A stretch of DNA of 64,000 bases. Source: Pseudomonadota bacterium. GTDB taxonomy: Bacteria > Desulfobacterota > Binatia > Binatales > Binataceae. A program made the position numbers and the translations under genes. The DNA lies in the NCBI GenBank assembly GCA_021324885.1, contig JAJPIF010000006.1, positions 152,554 through 216,553 of the forward strand. The letters run 5' to 3'. This document shows positions 29,979 through 39,148 of this stretch, in pieces; positions within the stretch are counted from its first letter, which is position 1; every line of letters begins with the position of its first letter. The notes under the pieces are model-generated. The model did not search any database, was not told the DNA's origin, and saw nothing but the letters and a program-made list of their open reading frames with translations.

Positions 29979-32411
29979 CTACTGGCGCATCTGCGCGTTA
30001 AGCTTCGGCAGCACCTCTCGAACCAGTTCCTCGTGGGCTCGATTTACCTCCTCGTCGGTCAGGGTTCGTTCCGGGCTGCGATAGCGCAAGGAGAGCGCCA
30101 CGCTCTTTTTACCCGCAGGAACGCCTTCGCCGGTGTAGACGTCGAAGATCTCGATACTCTCAAGCCACGTCTGGTTCACCTGCTCAACCACGCCGATAAT
30201 GCGGGCGGCCGGAATATCCTGATCGAGCACAATCGCAAGATCGCGTCGTATGGCCGGGAATCGCGGCGGCGGCTGGATCGATTTGACCGGACGTTGAAAG
30301 GCTGCCAAGGCAGCGAAATCCAACTCGAACAGAGCGCAGCTGCGGGCCAATTCCAGCCGCGATGCCTCCATCGGATGCAGTTCGCCCACGACCCCGATTG
30401 GCTTGCCAGCCAAACTGATTTCCGCGGCCACCCCCGGATGCAGATAGGGTGCGCGGTCCGGATCGATTGCCGCAAACGAGACCTCGTCGGAGATTCCGAG
30501 GGTGCGGAAATAGGTCTCCAGGATTCCTTTGGCGGTAAAGAAGCCGGCTTCCAGCGGTGCCTTTCCGATTGCGGTCCGAACGAAATCCCCGTAGCTGATT
30601 GCGCTCAGCCGCTGGTTCTCGGTGGGCACGCCGGCGCGATTCTCAAACGTCGTGGCAATCTCAAAGGCGTGCAGCGCAAGCGCCTGCCGATTGAGGTTAA
30701 AACGCAGCGCGGCGATCAGTCCGGGCAGCAAACTGGCGCGCAGTTCGCTCAGCTCGGCCGAGAGCGGATTGCTGACCGCCACGGGCGAGCCGCCGCCGAT
30801 CGATGGAAAGCGTCGGTTGTCGTCAGGCGCAATGAATGCGATAGTGCGCAGTTCCGTCAGCCCGCATCCCAGCATCGTTGCCCTGCTTGCGGCTGTGAAC
30901 GCGCGCAGAGGCTCTCGCCGTGTGATCCGCGCGGGATGCTCCGGGAGCCGTTCCGTGACTTCCTCAAAACCACGCAGCCGCCCAATCTCCTCGGCCAAAT
31001 CCGCAGTCTCATTGAGGTCGGGCCGGAAAGACGGCACCACGACACCGATTCGATTCCCGCCGATGTTGTGGACCTGAGCGCCGATCGAAATCAGCCGCCG
31101 CCGCATCTCCTGGCGCGGCAGCGCGACGCCCAACAAATCGGTGACCCGCCGCGGATCAAGAACAACCTCGCGTTGGGGTGCCGCTTCAGGCTCGACGTCG
31201 CGCACCGGCGCCAGTTCGCTTCCACCCGCTGTTTGGCGGATCAGCTCCGCCACGCGTCGGGCCGCTTTGACCTGGAGCTGGCGATCGATTCCGCGTTCAA
31301 AACGGTAACTGGCCTCGCTGTGCAAACCCAGCCGCCGCGCTGTGCGCGCTATGGCCATCGGCTCGAAATAGGCGCTCTCCAGCAGGATCCGGCTGGTGTT
31401 GTCGCTGACTTCGGAATCCAGACCGCCCATCACTCCGGCAATCGCCAGCGGCCGCGACGCATCGGCAATCATCAGGTCGTCAGGATGAAGGACTCGGCGC
31501 TGGTTGTCGAGCGTGACAAACTGACGATCATTCTCCGCCCGGCGCACGACGATCCTGCCGCCTTCGATTCGATCCAGGTCGAACGCGTGCAACGGCTGCC
31601 CCAGCTCCAGCATCACGTAGTTGGTGGCATCAACCACATTATTGAGGGCGCGCATCCCGCACAGCTCAAGCCGCCGCCGCATCCACATCGGCGAGGCGCC
31701 GATTCGGATTCCGCCCATCGGCAGTGCCGCGTAGCGCCGGCACAGGTCGGGCGCATGGATTTCAATATCGGGGCATTCGCCGTTGGCGATTTTGGGGATT
31801 GTGATTTTTGGCAGCTTGAGTTTGAGGTCGAACAAGGCCGCCACTTCACGGGCAAGCCCCAGAATCGAAAGGCAATCACCGCGATTGGGAGTGATGGCGA
31901 TATCGAACACGGTTTCTTCCAGTTCGAGGTACTGCGCCAAATCGCTGCCCAGCGGGGCATTCGGATCAAGTTCGAGGATTCCGCTGTGATCCTCCGAAAG
32001 GCCCAGTTCGCGGCCCGAACAGAGCATCCCCTCGGAGCGCACGCCGCGAATCTCGGCGGCTTGAAGCGGCGCCACTTCGTTCAACGATTCGGCGGCATCC
32101 TTGCGTTCCCCGCCCAGCCGCGCCCCGACTCGCGCCAACGGCGCGATCATGCCGGGCTTGACGTTGGGCGCCCCGCATACCACCCTGAAATGACCGTACT
32201 GGCCCGCATCCACTTCGCACAGGCTGAGTCGGTCCGCATTGGGATGGCGCTCGACGGTCAGAACACGGCCGATGGTGACGCCGTTGAATGACGGATGGCG
32301 CCGCTCGATATTTTCGACCTCCAAACCCGCCACGCTGAGCCGATGGCTGATTTCGGCCGGCTCAGCCGTTATCGGAACGAATTCTTTCAACCAGCTAAGA
32401 GGCAGCTTCAT
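29979..32411 (-). CDS. pheT: Phenylalanyl-tRNA synthetase beta subunit
   Basis: 'MKLPLSWLKEFVPI', EMAP/tRNA-binding 'RHPNADRLSLCEVDAG', C-terminal 'FDVYTGEGVPAGKKSVALSLRYRSPERTLTDEEV'. Confidence 0.97.
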   Translation of the reverse strand: MKLPLSWLKEFVPITAEPAEISHRLSVAGLEVENIERRHPSFNGVTIGRVLTVERHPNADRLSLCEVDAGQYGHFRVVCGAPNVKPGMIAPLARVGARLGGERKDAAESLNEVAPLQAAEIRGVRSEGMLCSGRELGLSEDHSGILELDPNAPLGSDLAQYLELEETVFDIAITPNRGDCLSILGLAREVAALFDLKLKLPKITIPKIANGECPDIEIHAPDLCRRYAALPMGGIRIGASPMWMRRRLELCGMRALNNVVDATNYVMLELGQPLHAFDLDRIEGGRIVVRRAENDRQFVTLDNQRRVLHPDDLMIADASRPLAIAGVMGGLDSEVSDNTSRILLESAYFEPMAIARTARRLGLHSEASYRFERGIDRQLQVKAARRVAELIRQTAGGSELAPVRDVEPEAAPQREVVLDPRRVTDLLGVALPRQEMRRRLISIGAQVHNIGGNRIGVVVPSFRPDLNETADLAEEIGRLRGFEEVTERLPEHPARITRREPLRAFTAASRATMLGCGLTELRTIAFIAPDDNRRFPSIGGGSPVAVSNPLSAELSELRASLLPGLIAALRFNLNRQALALHAFEIATTFENRAGVPTENQRLSAISYGDFVRTAIGKAPLEAGFFTAKGILETYFRTLGISDEVSFAAIDPDRAPYLHPGVAAEISLAGKPIGVVGELHPMEASRLELARSCALFELDFAALAAFQRPVKSIQPPPRFPAIRRDLAIVLDQDIPAARIIGVVEQVNQTWLESIEIFDVYTGEGVPAGKKSVALSLRYRSPERTLTDEEVNRAHEELVREVLPKLNAQMRQ

Positions 32412-32423
32412 ATATCGTGCACG

Positions 32424-33449
32424 CTAGAACTGTTCGAGAAAACGTAAATCATTTTCAAAGAACAGCCTCATGTCATCGACGCCGAGCTTGAGCAGGGCGG
32501 TGCGTTCGATTCCCACGCCGAAAGCAAAGCCCTGGTATTCGGCGGGGTCGTATCCGACCGCGCGCAGCACGTTGGGATGGATCATCCCCGAGCCGAGGAT
32601 CTCGACCCATCCGGTTTGCTTGCACACGCGGCATCCTGCGCCACCGCACAGCAAACAACTTATGTCGACTTCGGCGCTGGGTTCGGTGAAGGGAAAAAAA
32701 CTGGCGCGGAACCTGACCCGGGTTGACGCGCCGAACAGCCCGCGCAGAAATTCCGAGAGCACGCCCTTAAGATGCGCCATCGTGACGACGCCGGCCCGAT
32801 CCACCATGAAGCCCTCGATTTGCGAGAACATGGGCGAAGCGCGCACGCTCAGTTCGTCGCGGCGATAGCAGTTGCCCGGACAAATCACGGCCAGCGGCGG
32901 CTGCCGATGTTGCATCACATGAATTTGGCCGTTGGAAGTATGCGTGCGCAGCAGCAGGCCGCCGGGCAGGAAAAAGGTGTCCTGCATCTCGCGCGCAGGA
33001 TGGTCGGGGGGAAAGTTCAGTGCGGAGAAATTATGGAAGTCATCGTCCACGTCCTGGGTGGCGGCGGTCTCGAAACCCATCGTTTCGAACAGCCCGATCA
33101 TTTCCTCGGCGACCTGAGTCAGCGGATGGAGCCGACCGCGATTGATCCGCGTCCCGGGTAGCGTGACGTCGACTTTCTGCTCTGCCAAAGCACGCTGCAT
33201 CCGCGCGCGTTCCTGCGATTCCTGCAGCGCCTGGATCCGGCTTTCCAACTCGCGCTTGATCTCATTGACCAGTTGGCCGATGGCGGGCCGTTCCTGCGCG
33301 GGCACGTCGCGCATCCTGCGCATAATCGCGGTCAATTCGCCCGACCGTCCCAGCACCCCCACGCGCACCTGCTCGATTTGCTCCGCAGTGGCATCGTCAG
33401 GGAGTTGCGCCAGGGCACGGCCGCGGATGGCCTCAAGCTGTTCTTTCAT
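32424..33449 (-). CDS. pheS: Phenylalanyl-tRNA synthetase alpha subunit
   Basis: 'HPLTQVAEEMIGLFETMGFE', 'RTHTSNGQIHVM', 'FRASFFPFTEPSAEVDISC', 'AFGVGIERTALLKLGVDDMRLFFENDLRFLEQF'. Confidence 0.97.
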   Translation of the reverse strand: MKEQLEAIRGRALAQLPDDATAEQIEQVRVGVLGRSGELTAIMRRMRDVPAQERPAIGQLVNEIKRELESRIQALQESQERARMQRALAEQKVDVTLPGTRINRGRLHPLTQVAEEMIGLFETMGFETAATQDVDDDFHNFSALNFPPDHPAREMQDTFFLPGGLLLRTHTSNGQIHVMQHRQPPLAVICPGNCYRRDELSVRASPMFSQIEGFMVDRAGVVTMAHLKGVLSEFLRGLFGASTRVRFRASFFPFTEPSAEVDISCLLCGGAGCRVCKQTGWVEILGSGMIHPNVLRAVGYDPAEYQGFAFGVGIERTALLKLGVDDMRLFFENDLRFLEQF

Positions 33450-33525
33450 GATGCGCCTTCTTTCATTCGGCGAGCACAGAGGAGCGAGGGAAGAAAAGTG
33501 AGCGGAAAAGCGGAAAAGAGCGCAG

Positions 33526-33557
33526 AAAAAATCTGACCTCGAGTGTTAAGCTCGGTC
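33526..33557 (-). terminator. Candidate intrinsic terminator/attenuator upstream of pheS
   Basis: minus strand GACCGAG-CTTAACA-CTC(GA)GGTC followed by AGATTTTTT. Confidence 0.4.
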
Positions 33558-33637
33558 CTCATTCGATTGTGAATCTCTCATTTATCTTTCTCATTTTCCT
33601 CTACCCGGCCTCTCACTTCTCGCCGAGTCGATAAACA

Positions 33638-33669
33638 AAGACCATGTGGCTGTACAACCACATGGTCTT
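33638..33669 (-). terminator. 12-bp perfect hairpin after rplT
   Basis: AAGACCATGTGG-N8-CCACATGGTCTT followed on the minus strand by TGTTTATC. Confidence 0.6.
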
Positions 33670-33698
33670 CCTGATGCGCGCGGCTGATTTCTAAAAAA

Positions 33699-34064
33699 TT
33701 AAGCGGCTTCCATACCCAGGGCGCTTTTGGCCGTGCGCACCAGCTCGCTAAACAAGCCGTCGCGATCGGTGGCAAGAAGCGCGAGTTGTTTGCGGTCAAT
33801 GGCCACGCCGGCCTTCTTGAGCCCGTCGATCAGGCGGTTGTAACTAAGCCCGTATTCCCGCGCCAGAGCATTGATGCGCGTGATCCAAAGCGCGCGGAAC
33901 TGGCGTTTCTTCTGCTTGCGGTCCCGATAGGCGTAGGTCAGTCCCTTTTCGAGGGTGTTGCGAGCCTGGCGGTAAAGCTTGCGACCGCCCACGTAACCCG
34001 AAGCAAGTTTCAACTGGCGTTTATGGCGTCGGCGGCTTTTGAATCCGCCCTTTGCACGAGGCAT
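33699..34064 (-). CDS. rplT: 50S ribosomal protein L20
   Basis: 'MPRAKGGFKSRRRHKRQLKLASGYVGGRKLYRQARNTLEKGLTYAYRDRKQKKRQFRALWITRINA'. Confidence 0.98.
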   Translation of the reverse strand: MPRAKGGFKSRRRHKRQLKLASGYVGGRKLYRQARNTLEKGLTYAYRDRKQKKRQFRALWITRINALAREYGLSYNRLIDGLKKAGVAIDRKQLALLATDRDGLFSELVRTAKSALGMEAA

Positions 34065-34099
34065 TGAAGTTGGGTCCTTCCCTTACGTTTTCCCGCAAC

Positions 34100-34297
34100 T
34101 TACTTGTATGGCACCAAGGCATGCGCCCGCTCGGCGTCGGTCTTGCCTAGCATTCCGGGACGGCGCAGATGGCGCTTGCGGCTGCGGCTTTTGGAGCTGT
34201 TCAGATGGCGCAGGTAGGCCTTTTTGTGCTTGACCTTGCCATTTTTGGTGAAGCTGAAGCGCTTGGCCGCGCTGCGATTGGTCTTCAGTTTAGGCAT
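34100..34297 (-). CDS. rpmI: 50S ribosomal protein L35
   Basis: 'MPKLKTNRSAAKRFSFTKNGKVKHKKAYLRH'. Confidence 0.97.
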   Translation of the reverse strand: MPKLKTNRSAAKRFSFTKNGKVKHKKAYLRHLNSSKSRSRKRHLRRPGMLGKTDAERAHALVPYK

Positions 34298-34328
34298 CGG
34301 TGTTTCCGTTTCAATTTTCGACCCAAAA

Positions 34329-34862
34329 CTAGCGCGGAGTCAGCAGCACCGACATATTGCGCCCTTCCATCCGCGCCGTTCCCTCGGGCTGGGCGATATC
34401 CTGAACCAAGCCCACGATCTGTTCCAGCATCTTCTGGCCCATTTCGGGATGGGTGATCTCCCGGCCGCGAAAGAAGATCGACACTTTAACACGCTGCCCG
34501 TCCTCGACAAAGCGCCGGATATGCCTGACCTTGAACTCAAGGTCGTGCTTGTCGGTGCGAGCGCCCATCTTGACTTCCTTGATGCTCGAACCACCCGAAC
34601 TCTTTTTGGTGTGGGATTTCTTCTTTTGCGTGTAACGATATTTGTCGAAATCCATCACCCGGCAAACCGGCGGTTGGGCGGTAGACGCGACTTCAACCAG
34701 ATCCAGTCCGCGGCTTTGCGCCAAACCCAGAGCTTCACGCGCGCTCATGATTCCGGCTTGATGGCCGTCGGCGTCGATCACCCGGACTTCGGGCGCTCGA
34801 ATCATTTCATTAACCCGGACCGATGGCTCGCGCACCGGGGGAAGACGATAATTCCTAGGGAT
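34329..34862 (-). CDS. infC: Translation initiation factor IF-3; probable ATC start codon
   Basis: IF-3 sequence; in-frame upstream codons ATC CCT AGG AAT TAT CGT CTT CCC CCG restore the N-terminus '(M)PRNYRLPPVREPSVRVNEMIR'; AAGGAGGT SD at 34868-34875. Confidence 0.9.
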   Translation of the reverse strand: MPRNYRLPPVREPSVRVNEMIRAPEVRVIDADGHQAGIMSAREALGLAQSRGLDLVEVASTAQPPVCRVMDFDKYRYTQKKKSHTKKSSGGSSIKEVKMGARTDKHDLEFKVRHIRRFVEDGQRVKVSIFFRGREITHPEMGQKMLEQIVGLVQDIAQPEGTARMEGRNMSVLLTPR

Positions 34863-34972
34863 AAAACACCTCCTTGGTCGCGCGCGCAGCGCGCTACCCC
34901 ATTAAAGACTTTGCAAATAAAGGTTCTACAAAAACAAGGACGTCGCCGCCACGCAGCACTGTACTGCGGCTC

Positions 34973-35000
34973 AGTATAAAATCCCCAACTTTGATCGCAA
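34973..35000 (-). promoter_or_regulatory. Candidate infC promoter
   Basis: minus strand TTGCGA - 16 nt - TATACT in the thrS-infC gap. Confidence 0.4.
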
Positions 35001-35066
35001 TATCAGCCCGCAATCCAGACTTGCGGACACCCTCCTTCGACTCGCTATCCATCGCAGCGGAGCGTT

Positions 35067-36983
35067 TCAGCATGGCAGCGGCTCGGCCTTGAGCAGATCG
35101 ACAAAGCCCTCGAGGGTCAGGGTCTGGCTTTTTTCGCCGCGCAAGCGACGCAAGGAAACTCCCCGCGACGCCGCTTCGCGTTCTCCGACCACTGCCATAT
35201 AAGGAATTCTGGCCAATTCTGCCTCGCGCACCTTAAATCCGAGTTTTTCATTACGTAGATCGGCGCGGGCGCGAAATCCAGCGGCCGAGATAACCTGCGC
35301 GATTTCAGCCGCATATCCTTCGACTTTTTCGCTCAGCGACAATACCCGCACCTGCTCCGGCGCAAGCCAAAACGGCAGGATGCCGCCGGTATGCTCCAGC
35401 AGAACTCCGATGAACCGTTCGAGCGTCCCCAGCACCGCGCGATGAATCATCACGGGCCGGGCTTCGGTGCCGGCGCTGGCCGTATATTCAAGCTCGAAAC
35501 GTTCGGGCATGTTGAAGTCCAGTTGGATGGTCGCAACCTGCCATTTGCGCTTGAGCGCATCGGGCACATAGATCTCGATCTTCGGACCGTAAAAGGCGCC
35601 CTCGCCCGGATTAATCTCGAATTTGAAGCCGTGGCGCCGCATCGCGACGGCCAGCAGCTCTTCGCGCTGGTGCCAATCCTGCTCGAGGCCGAGATGCTTT
35701 TCCGGCATCGTGCCCAGCTTCAGCTCGATATCGCCGAATCCCAGGGTCTGGTAAACCTCGCGCACCATCTGCAGGTTAAGGTCGATTTCGCCCGCAATCT
35801 GCTCTTCGGTGCAGAAGATATGAGCGTCATCCTGCGACATCGCGCGCACCCGCGTCAGACCATGCAGCGTGCCCGAACGCTCCGCCCGATGGAGCCGGCC
35901 GAAATCCGCGAACCTGATCGGCAGGTCCCGATAGGACCGCTTCTCACTGCGATACATCACGCAATGGCTCGGGCAGTTCATCGGCTTGACGCCGTAGTCC
36001 AGCTCGCCCGAAGCATTCTCCCCATCAGTGGTCAGGAACATGTTCTCGCGAAACATGTCCCAATGACCCGAAGTGCGCCAAAGCTGATTCTTGAAAATCT
36101 GCGGCGTAATCACTTCCTGGAAGCCATAACGGCGGTACAGCCGACGGATGTATTCGATTAACTGGTTGTAGATCAGCGCGCCTTTCGGCAGAAAAAAGGG
36201 GGATCCCGGCGCGATTGGATCGAAAAAGAACAGCTCCATCTCGCGGCCGAGCTTGCGATGGTCGCGCGCCCGCGCCATCTCGAGCAGGCGCAGATGCTCC
36301 TCCAGCTCCTCTGTGGACGGGAACGCAGTGCCATAAATCCGCGACAGCATCGCATTGCGTTCGTCGCCCCGCCAATATGCGCCCGCCACGCTGGTCAGCT
36401 TGAACGCCTTGAGATATCGGGTTGACGGCACATGGGGACCGCGGCACAAATCGATCCAATCGCCCTGACGATAAAGCGAGACCCGGTCCTCGGGAATTCC
36501 CCGGATGATCTCGACTTTGTACTTCTCGTTCATCGAATCGAACAGCGCGATCGCCTGGTCGCGGTCCATCTCAATGCGCTCGACCTTGAGATCGGCCCTG
36601 GCCAATTCGCGCATCTTGGCCTCGATTTTTGGCAGATCCTCGACCGTAAACGGACGGGGCGGAGCGAAATCGTAGTAAAACCCGTCCTCGATCGTCGGCC
36701 CGATCGTCACCTGGGTGCCCGGGTAAAGCGCCTGCACCGCTTGCGCCATCAAATGGGCCGTGGAATGGCGCAGGATATCGACGCCCTCGGGGGAATCGGC
36801 CGCAACCGGTTCAACCCGTGCATCAGTCTCGATCCGGCGGCTGAGATCGACGACTTGGCCGTTGACGCGCGCAGCGATCGGCCGCACCCCGTCGCCGTAC
36901 AATTTGAGCAGTTCGCCGGCAGTAATACCGGCGCGGGCCACATGAACGGATCCGCCAACCGTAACCTGAATTTCCGGACTCAT
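35067..36983 (-). CDS. thrS: Threonyl-tRNA synthetase
   Basis: TGS domain N-terminus; 'MNCPSHCVMYRSEKRSYRDLPIRFADFGRLHRAERSGTLHGLTRVRAMSQDDAHIFC'. Confidence 0.97.
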   Translation of the reverse strand: MSPEIQVTVGGSVHVARAGITAGELLKLYGDGVRPIAARVNGQVVDLSRRIETDARVEPVAADSPEGVDILRHSTAHLMAQAVQALYPGTQVTIGPTIEDGFYYDFAPPRPFTVEDLPKIEAKMRELARADLKVERIEMDRDQAIALFDSMNEKYKVEIIRGIPEDRVSLYRQGDWIDLCRGPHVPSTRYLKAFKLTSVAGAYWRGDERNAMLSRIYGTAFPSTEELEEHLRLLEMARARDHRKLGREMELFFFDPIAPGSPFFLPKGALIYNQLIEYIRRLYRRYGFQEVITPQIFKNQLWRTSGHWDMFRENMFLTTDGENASGELDYGVKPMNCPSHCVMYRSEKRSYRDLPIRFADFGRLHRAERSGTLHGLTRVRAMSQDDAHIFCTEEQIAGEIDLNLQMVREVYQTLGFGDIELKLGTMPEKHLGLEQDWHQREELLAVAMRRHGFKFEINPGEGAFYGPKIEIYVPDALKRKWQVATIQLDFNMPERFELEYTASAGTEARPVMIHRAVLGTLERFIGVLLEHTGGILPFWLAPEQVRVLSLSEKVEGYAAEIAQVISAAGFRARADLRNEKLGFKVREAELARIPYMAVVGEREAASRGVSLRRLRGEKSQTLTLEGFVDLLKAEPLPC

Positions 36984-37071
36984 CGAGAGCGCATTGCAGT
37001 CAAGGGCAGGGTTGAGCAGGCGGCGATTGCGGACAATCGCACACCGGACAAGCAGGTGGCGCGTTCAGCCA

Positions 37072-37146
37072 TGGTAGGCACGGGCGGGATTGAACCGCCG
37101 ACCCCTTCCGCGTCAAGGAAGTGCTCTCCCGCTGAGCTACGTGCCT
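37072..37146 (-). tRNA. tRNA-Val(GAC)
   Basis: 75 nt; AGGCACG acceptor pairs with CGTGCCT; anticodon arm CTTCC-TTGACGC-GGAAG; T-arm GGCGG-TTCAATC-CCGCC; encoded CCA. Confidence 0.95.
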
Positions 37147-37303
37147 GATGATACAAGTTTGGATACAACGTTCTCACCGGTAACAAAAAATTTGGGTACG
37201 GGCAATAACCTCAAACTTCAAGCCTGGCTCAAAGCAGCAAAGGGCGACCGGGCCCTCCCTTTCTGATAGATTCGACCACTGCCGCACAGGCGACGCAAAC
37301 CAT

Positions 37304-38377
37304 ATGGACCGCGAACGAATCGTCCAGATCTTTCTGCTGGGCTCGTTAATCCTGATGGCCTACGAGCTCTACCGCATTTTGCAGCCGTTCCTGGTGCCGG
37401 TGGTATGGGCGATGCTGCTCGCCTTCATTTTCCATCCCCTGATGCTTCGGACCGAACATTTCATGAAAAACCGCTCTTTGGCCGCCTTGTCGATCACGCT
37501 GCTGGTCGCCTTGGTCGCGATCATCCCCGCGCTATGGCTTACGACCCTACTCGCCGCCGAAGCCCATTCCCTCTACAACGAAGCCTACACGTTGGCTGGA
37601 CAGGGTGGGTTTGGAAAAGTGCAGGATATCGCGCTGCATTCCCGCGTCGGAATGTCACTTAACAAGCTACTCAACCGCATCCACATCCGCCTGGACGAGG
37701 AACTGCCCAAAATCGCGCTGCAAACGGCACAATTCGCCAAGGACACTATGGTCGGTTATGTCACCGGCGCCTTCAAAAATCTGCTGACCGTGGTGGTCGA
37801 TTTTGGACTAATGCTAGTAATTTTATTTTACCTGCTGCGCGACGGCGAAAGCTACTACCACGCCTTTCGCGACATGACACCGCTGCACGAAGAGGACAAG
37901 CACGCCGTTTTCGAATCGCTGCGCGTGACGCTGTCGTCGGTGATACGCGGGCTGCTGGTGACCTCGCTCATTCAAGGCGTGGCGATTGGTGCCGGGCTGG
38001 CGGTAAGCGGCGTTCCCTATTGGGCCTTTTTATCCGTTGCCACCGCCGGTGTGGGTCTGCTTCCGATCGGCGGTACCGCTCTAATCTGGGTTCCGGCGGC
38101 GGCGTATTTGTTCTATGTCAGCGGATGGGTATGGGCGGCCGGATTCGTAGCCTGGTGCATAATCGTCGTGACGGTGATTGACAATTTCATCAAGCCGCAA
38201 CTGACCGGGCGCGGCACCGGGCTCCCGACTTTGGCTTTGTTTCTGGGTATAGCAGGGGGGCTGGAAGCTTACGGTGTTCCCGGTTTATTCGTGGGGCCCG
38301 CGGTGATTGCGGTTCTGGCGTCGCTGCTGCGCGCGTACAACAAAAGCTACAATCCGGTCCAACGCGAAGCGGCCTGA
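37304..38377 (+). CDS. AI-2E family transporter
   Basis: 'LMLVILFYLLRDGESYY', 'GVAIGAGLAVSGVPYWAFLSVATAGVGLLPIGG', 'IDNFIKPQLTGRGTGLPTLALFLGIAGGLEAYGVPGLFVGPAVIAV'. Confidence 0.92.
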   Translation: MDRERIVQIFLLGSLILMAYELYRILQPFLVPVVWAMLLAFIFHPLMLRTEHFMKNRSLAALSITLLVALVAIIPALWLTTLLAAEAHSLYNEAYTLAGQGGFGKVQDIALHSRVGMSLNKLLNRIHIRLDEELPKIALQTAQFAKDTMVGYVTGAFKNLLTVVVDFGLMLVILFYLLRDGESYYHAFRDMTPLHEEDKHAVFESLRVTLSSVIRGLLVTSLIQGVAIGAGLAVSGVPYWAFLSVATAGVGLLPIGGTALIWVPAAAYLFYVSGWVWAAGFVAWCIIVVTVIDNFIKPQLTGRGTGLPTLALFLGIAGGLEAYGVPGLFVGPAVIAVLASLLRAYNKSYNPVQREAA

Positions 38378-38436
38378 ACGATCTATGCCCTACGCCAGGG
38401 TATAAGTTACGAGACTGGTGAGCAAAGAGCAAAAGC

Positions 38437-38473
38437 AGCGCGATGCGGTTCTAAGCGAGGGCCGCATCGCGCT
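38437..38473 (-). terminator. Intrinsic terminator-like hairpin of the cytochrome c gene
   Basis: AGCGCGATGCGG-N13-CCGCATCGCGCT (12 bp perfect); minus-strand tail GCTTTTGCTCTTTG. Confidence 0.6.
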
Positions 38474-38496
38474 GGAGAGCTGGTGTGGTCGCCCGG

Positions 38497-38991
38497 TTAC
38501 TGAGCCTGGATACTCTCGATGTAGGCGATGATCGTGTCGATTCTGTGCTTAACCTGGGCAGGCGTCCGGACGGGAGCGCCGGGCATGACGCGCTGGGCAA
38601 AGACGGTACCCCAAATTGGCATCTCGCGGGTACCGTGACTTGCGATTACTTCCTGACCGCTAATCATGTTGTAGACTTCGTCGTAAGGAAACTTGCCGCC
38701 ATGGTTTTTGGACAACAAAGTGAGGTTCGCCGGCTTCTTCTTCAGCGTATCAGCCACCGGACCGTTCCCGGTCGCGTCCATGCCATGGCAGGGCGCGCAG
38801 TACTGCCTGAACATGAGCTTGCCACTGGTAATCTCGCCGCTGGTAGCGTGCAGAGTCACTTCATGCCCCGGTCCCGGGCCCGGCGGTACACTGACTTGGG
38901 CTAAAGCTGTCTTCCCAGTCGCGACGACAAACAACACCGCCAACGCCGCAATGATGGACAGGCTAAGGTATTCCAGACTTTTTGCCACCAT
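38497..38991 (-). CDS. Cytochrome c (class I)
   Basis: N-terminal TM and heme motif 'LMFRQYCAPCHGMDATGNGPVADTLKKKPANL'. Confidence 0.87.
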   Translation of the reverse strand: MVAKSLEYLSLSIIAALAVLFVVATGKTALAQVSVPPGPGPGHEVTLHATSGEITSGKLMFRQYCAPCHGMDATGNGPVADTLKKKPANLTLLSKNHGGKFPYDEVYNMISGQEVIASHGTREMPIWGTVFAQRVMPGAPVRTPAQVKHRIDTIIAYIESIQAQ

Positions 38992-39148
38992 TATCCTCTT
39001 CCCCCGTGCAATGGGTTTAATAGACTAGCGCGACCTTGTAGCAAATAAGCGGGCACACGTCAAAGCCAAAAGCCCAATTAAGTTTTGCTTAATGTCGGGA
39101 ACACCACGATATAGCTCCGGGCGGGGCTTATCGTTAAGCTGTGGCTCA

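Noticed and set aside
30033-32291. 752-aa plus-strand ORF antisense to pheT
   Set aside because: Antisense of a clear PheT; translation shows no family motif
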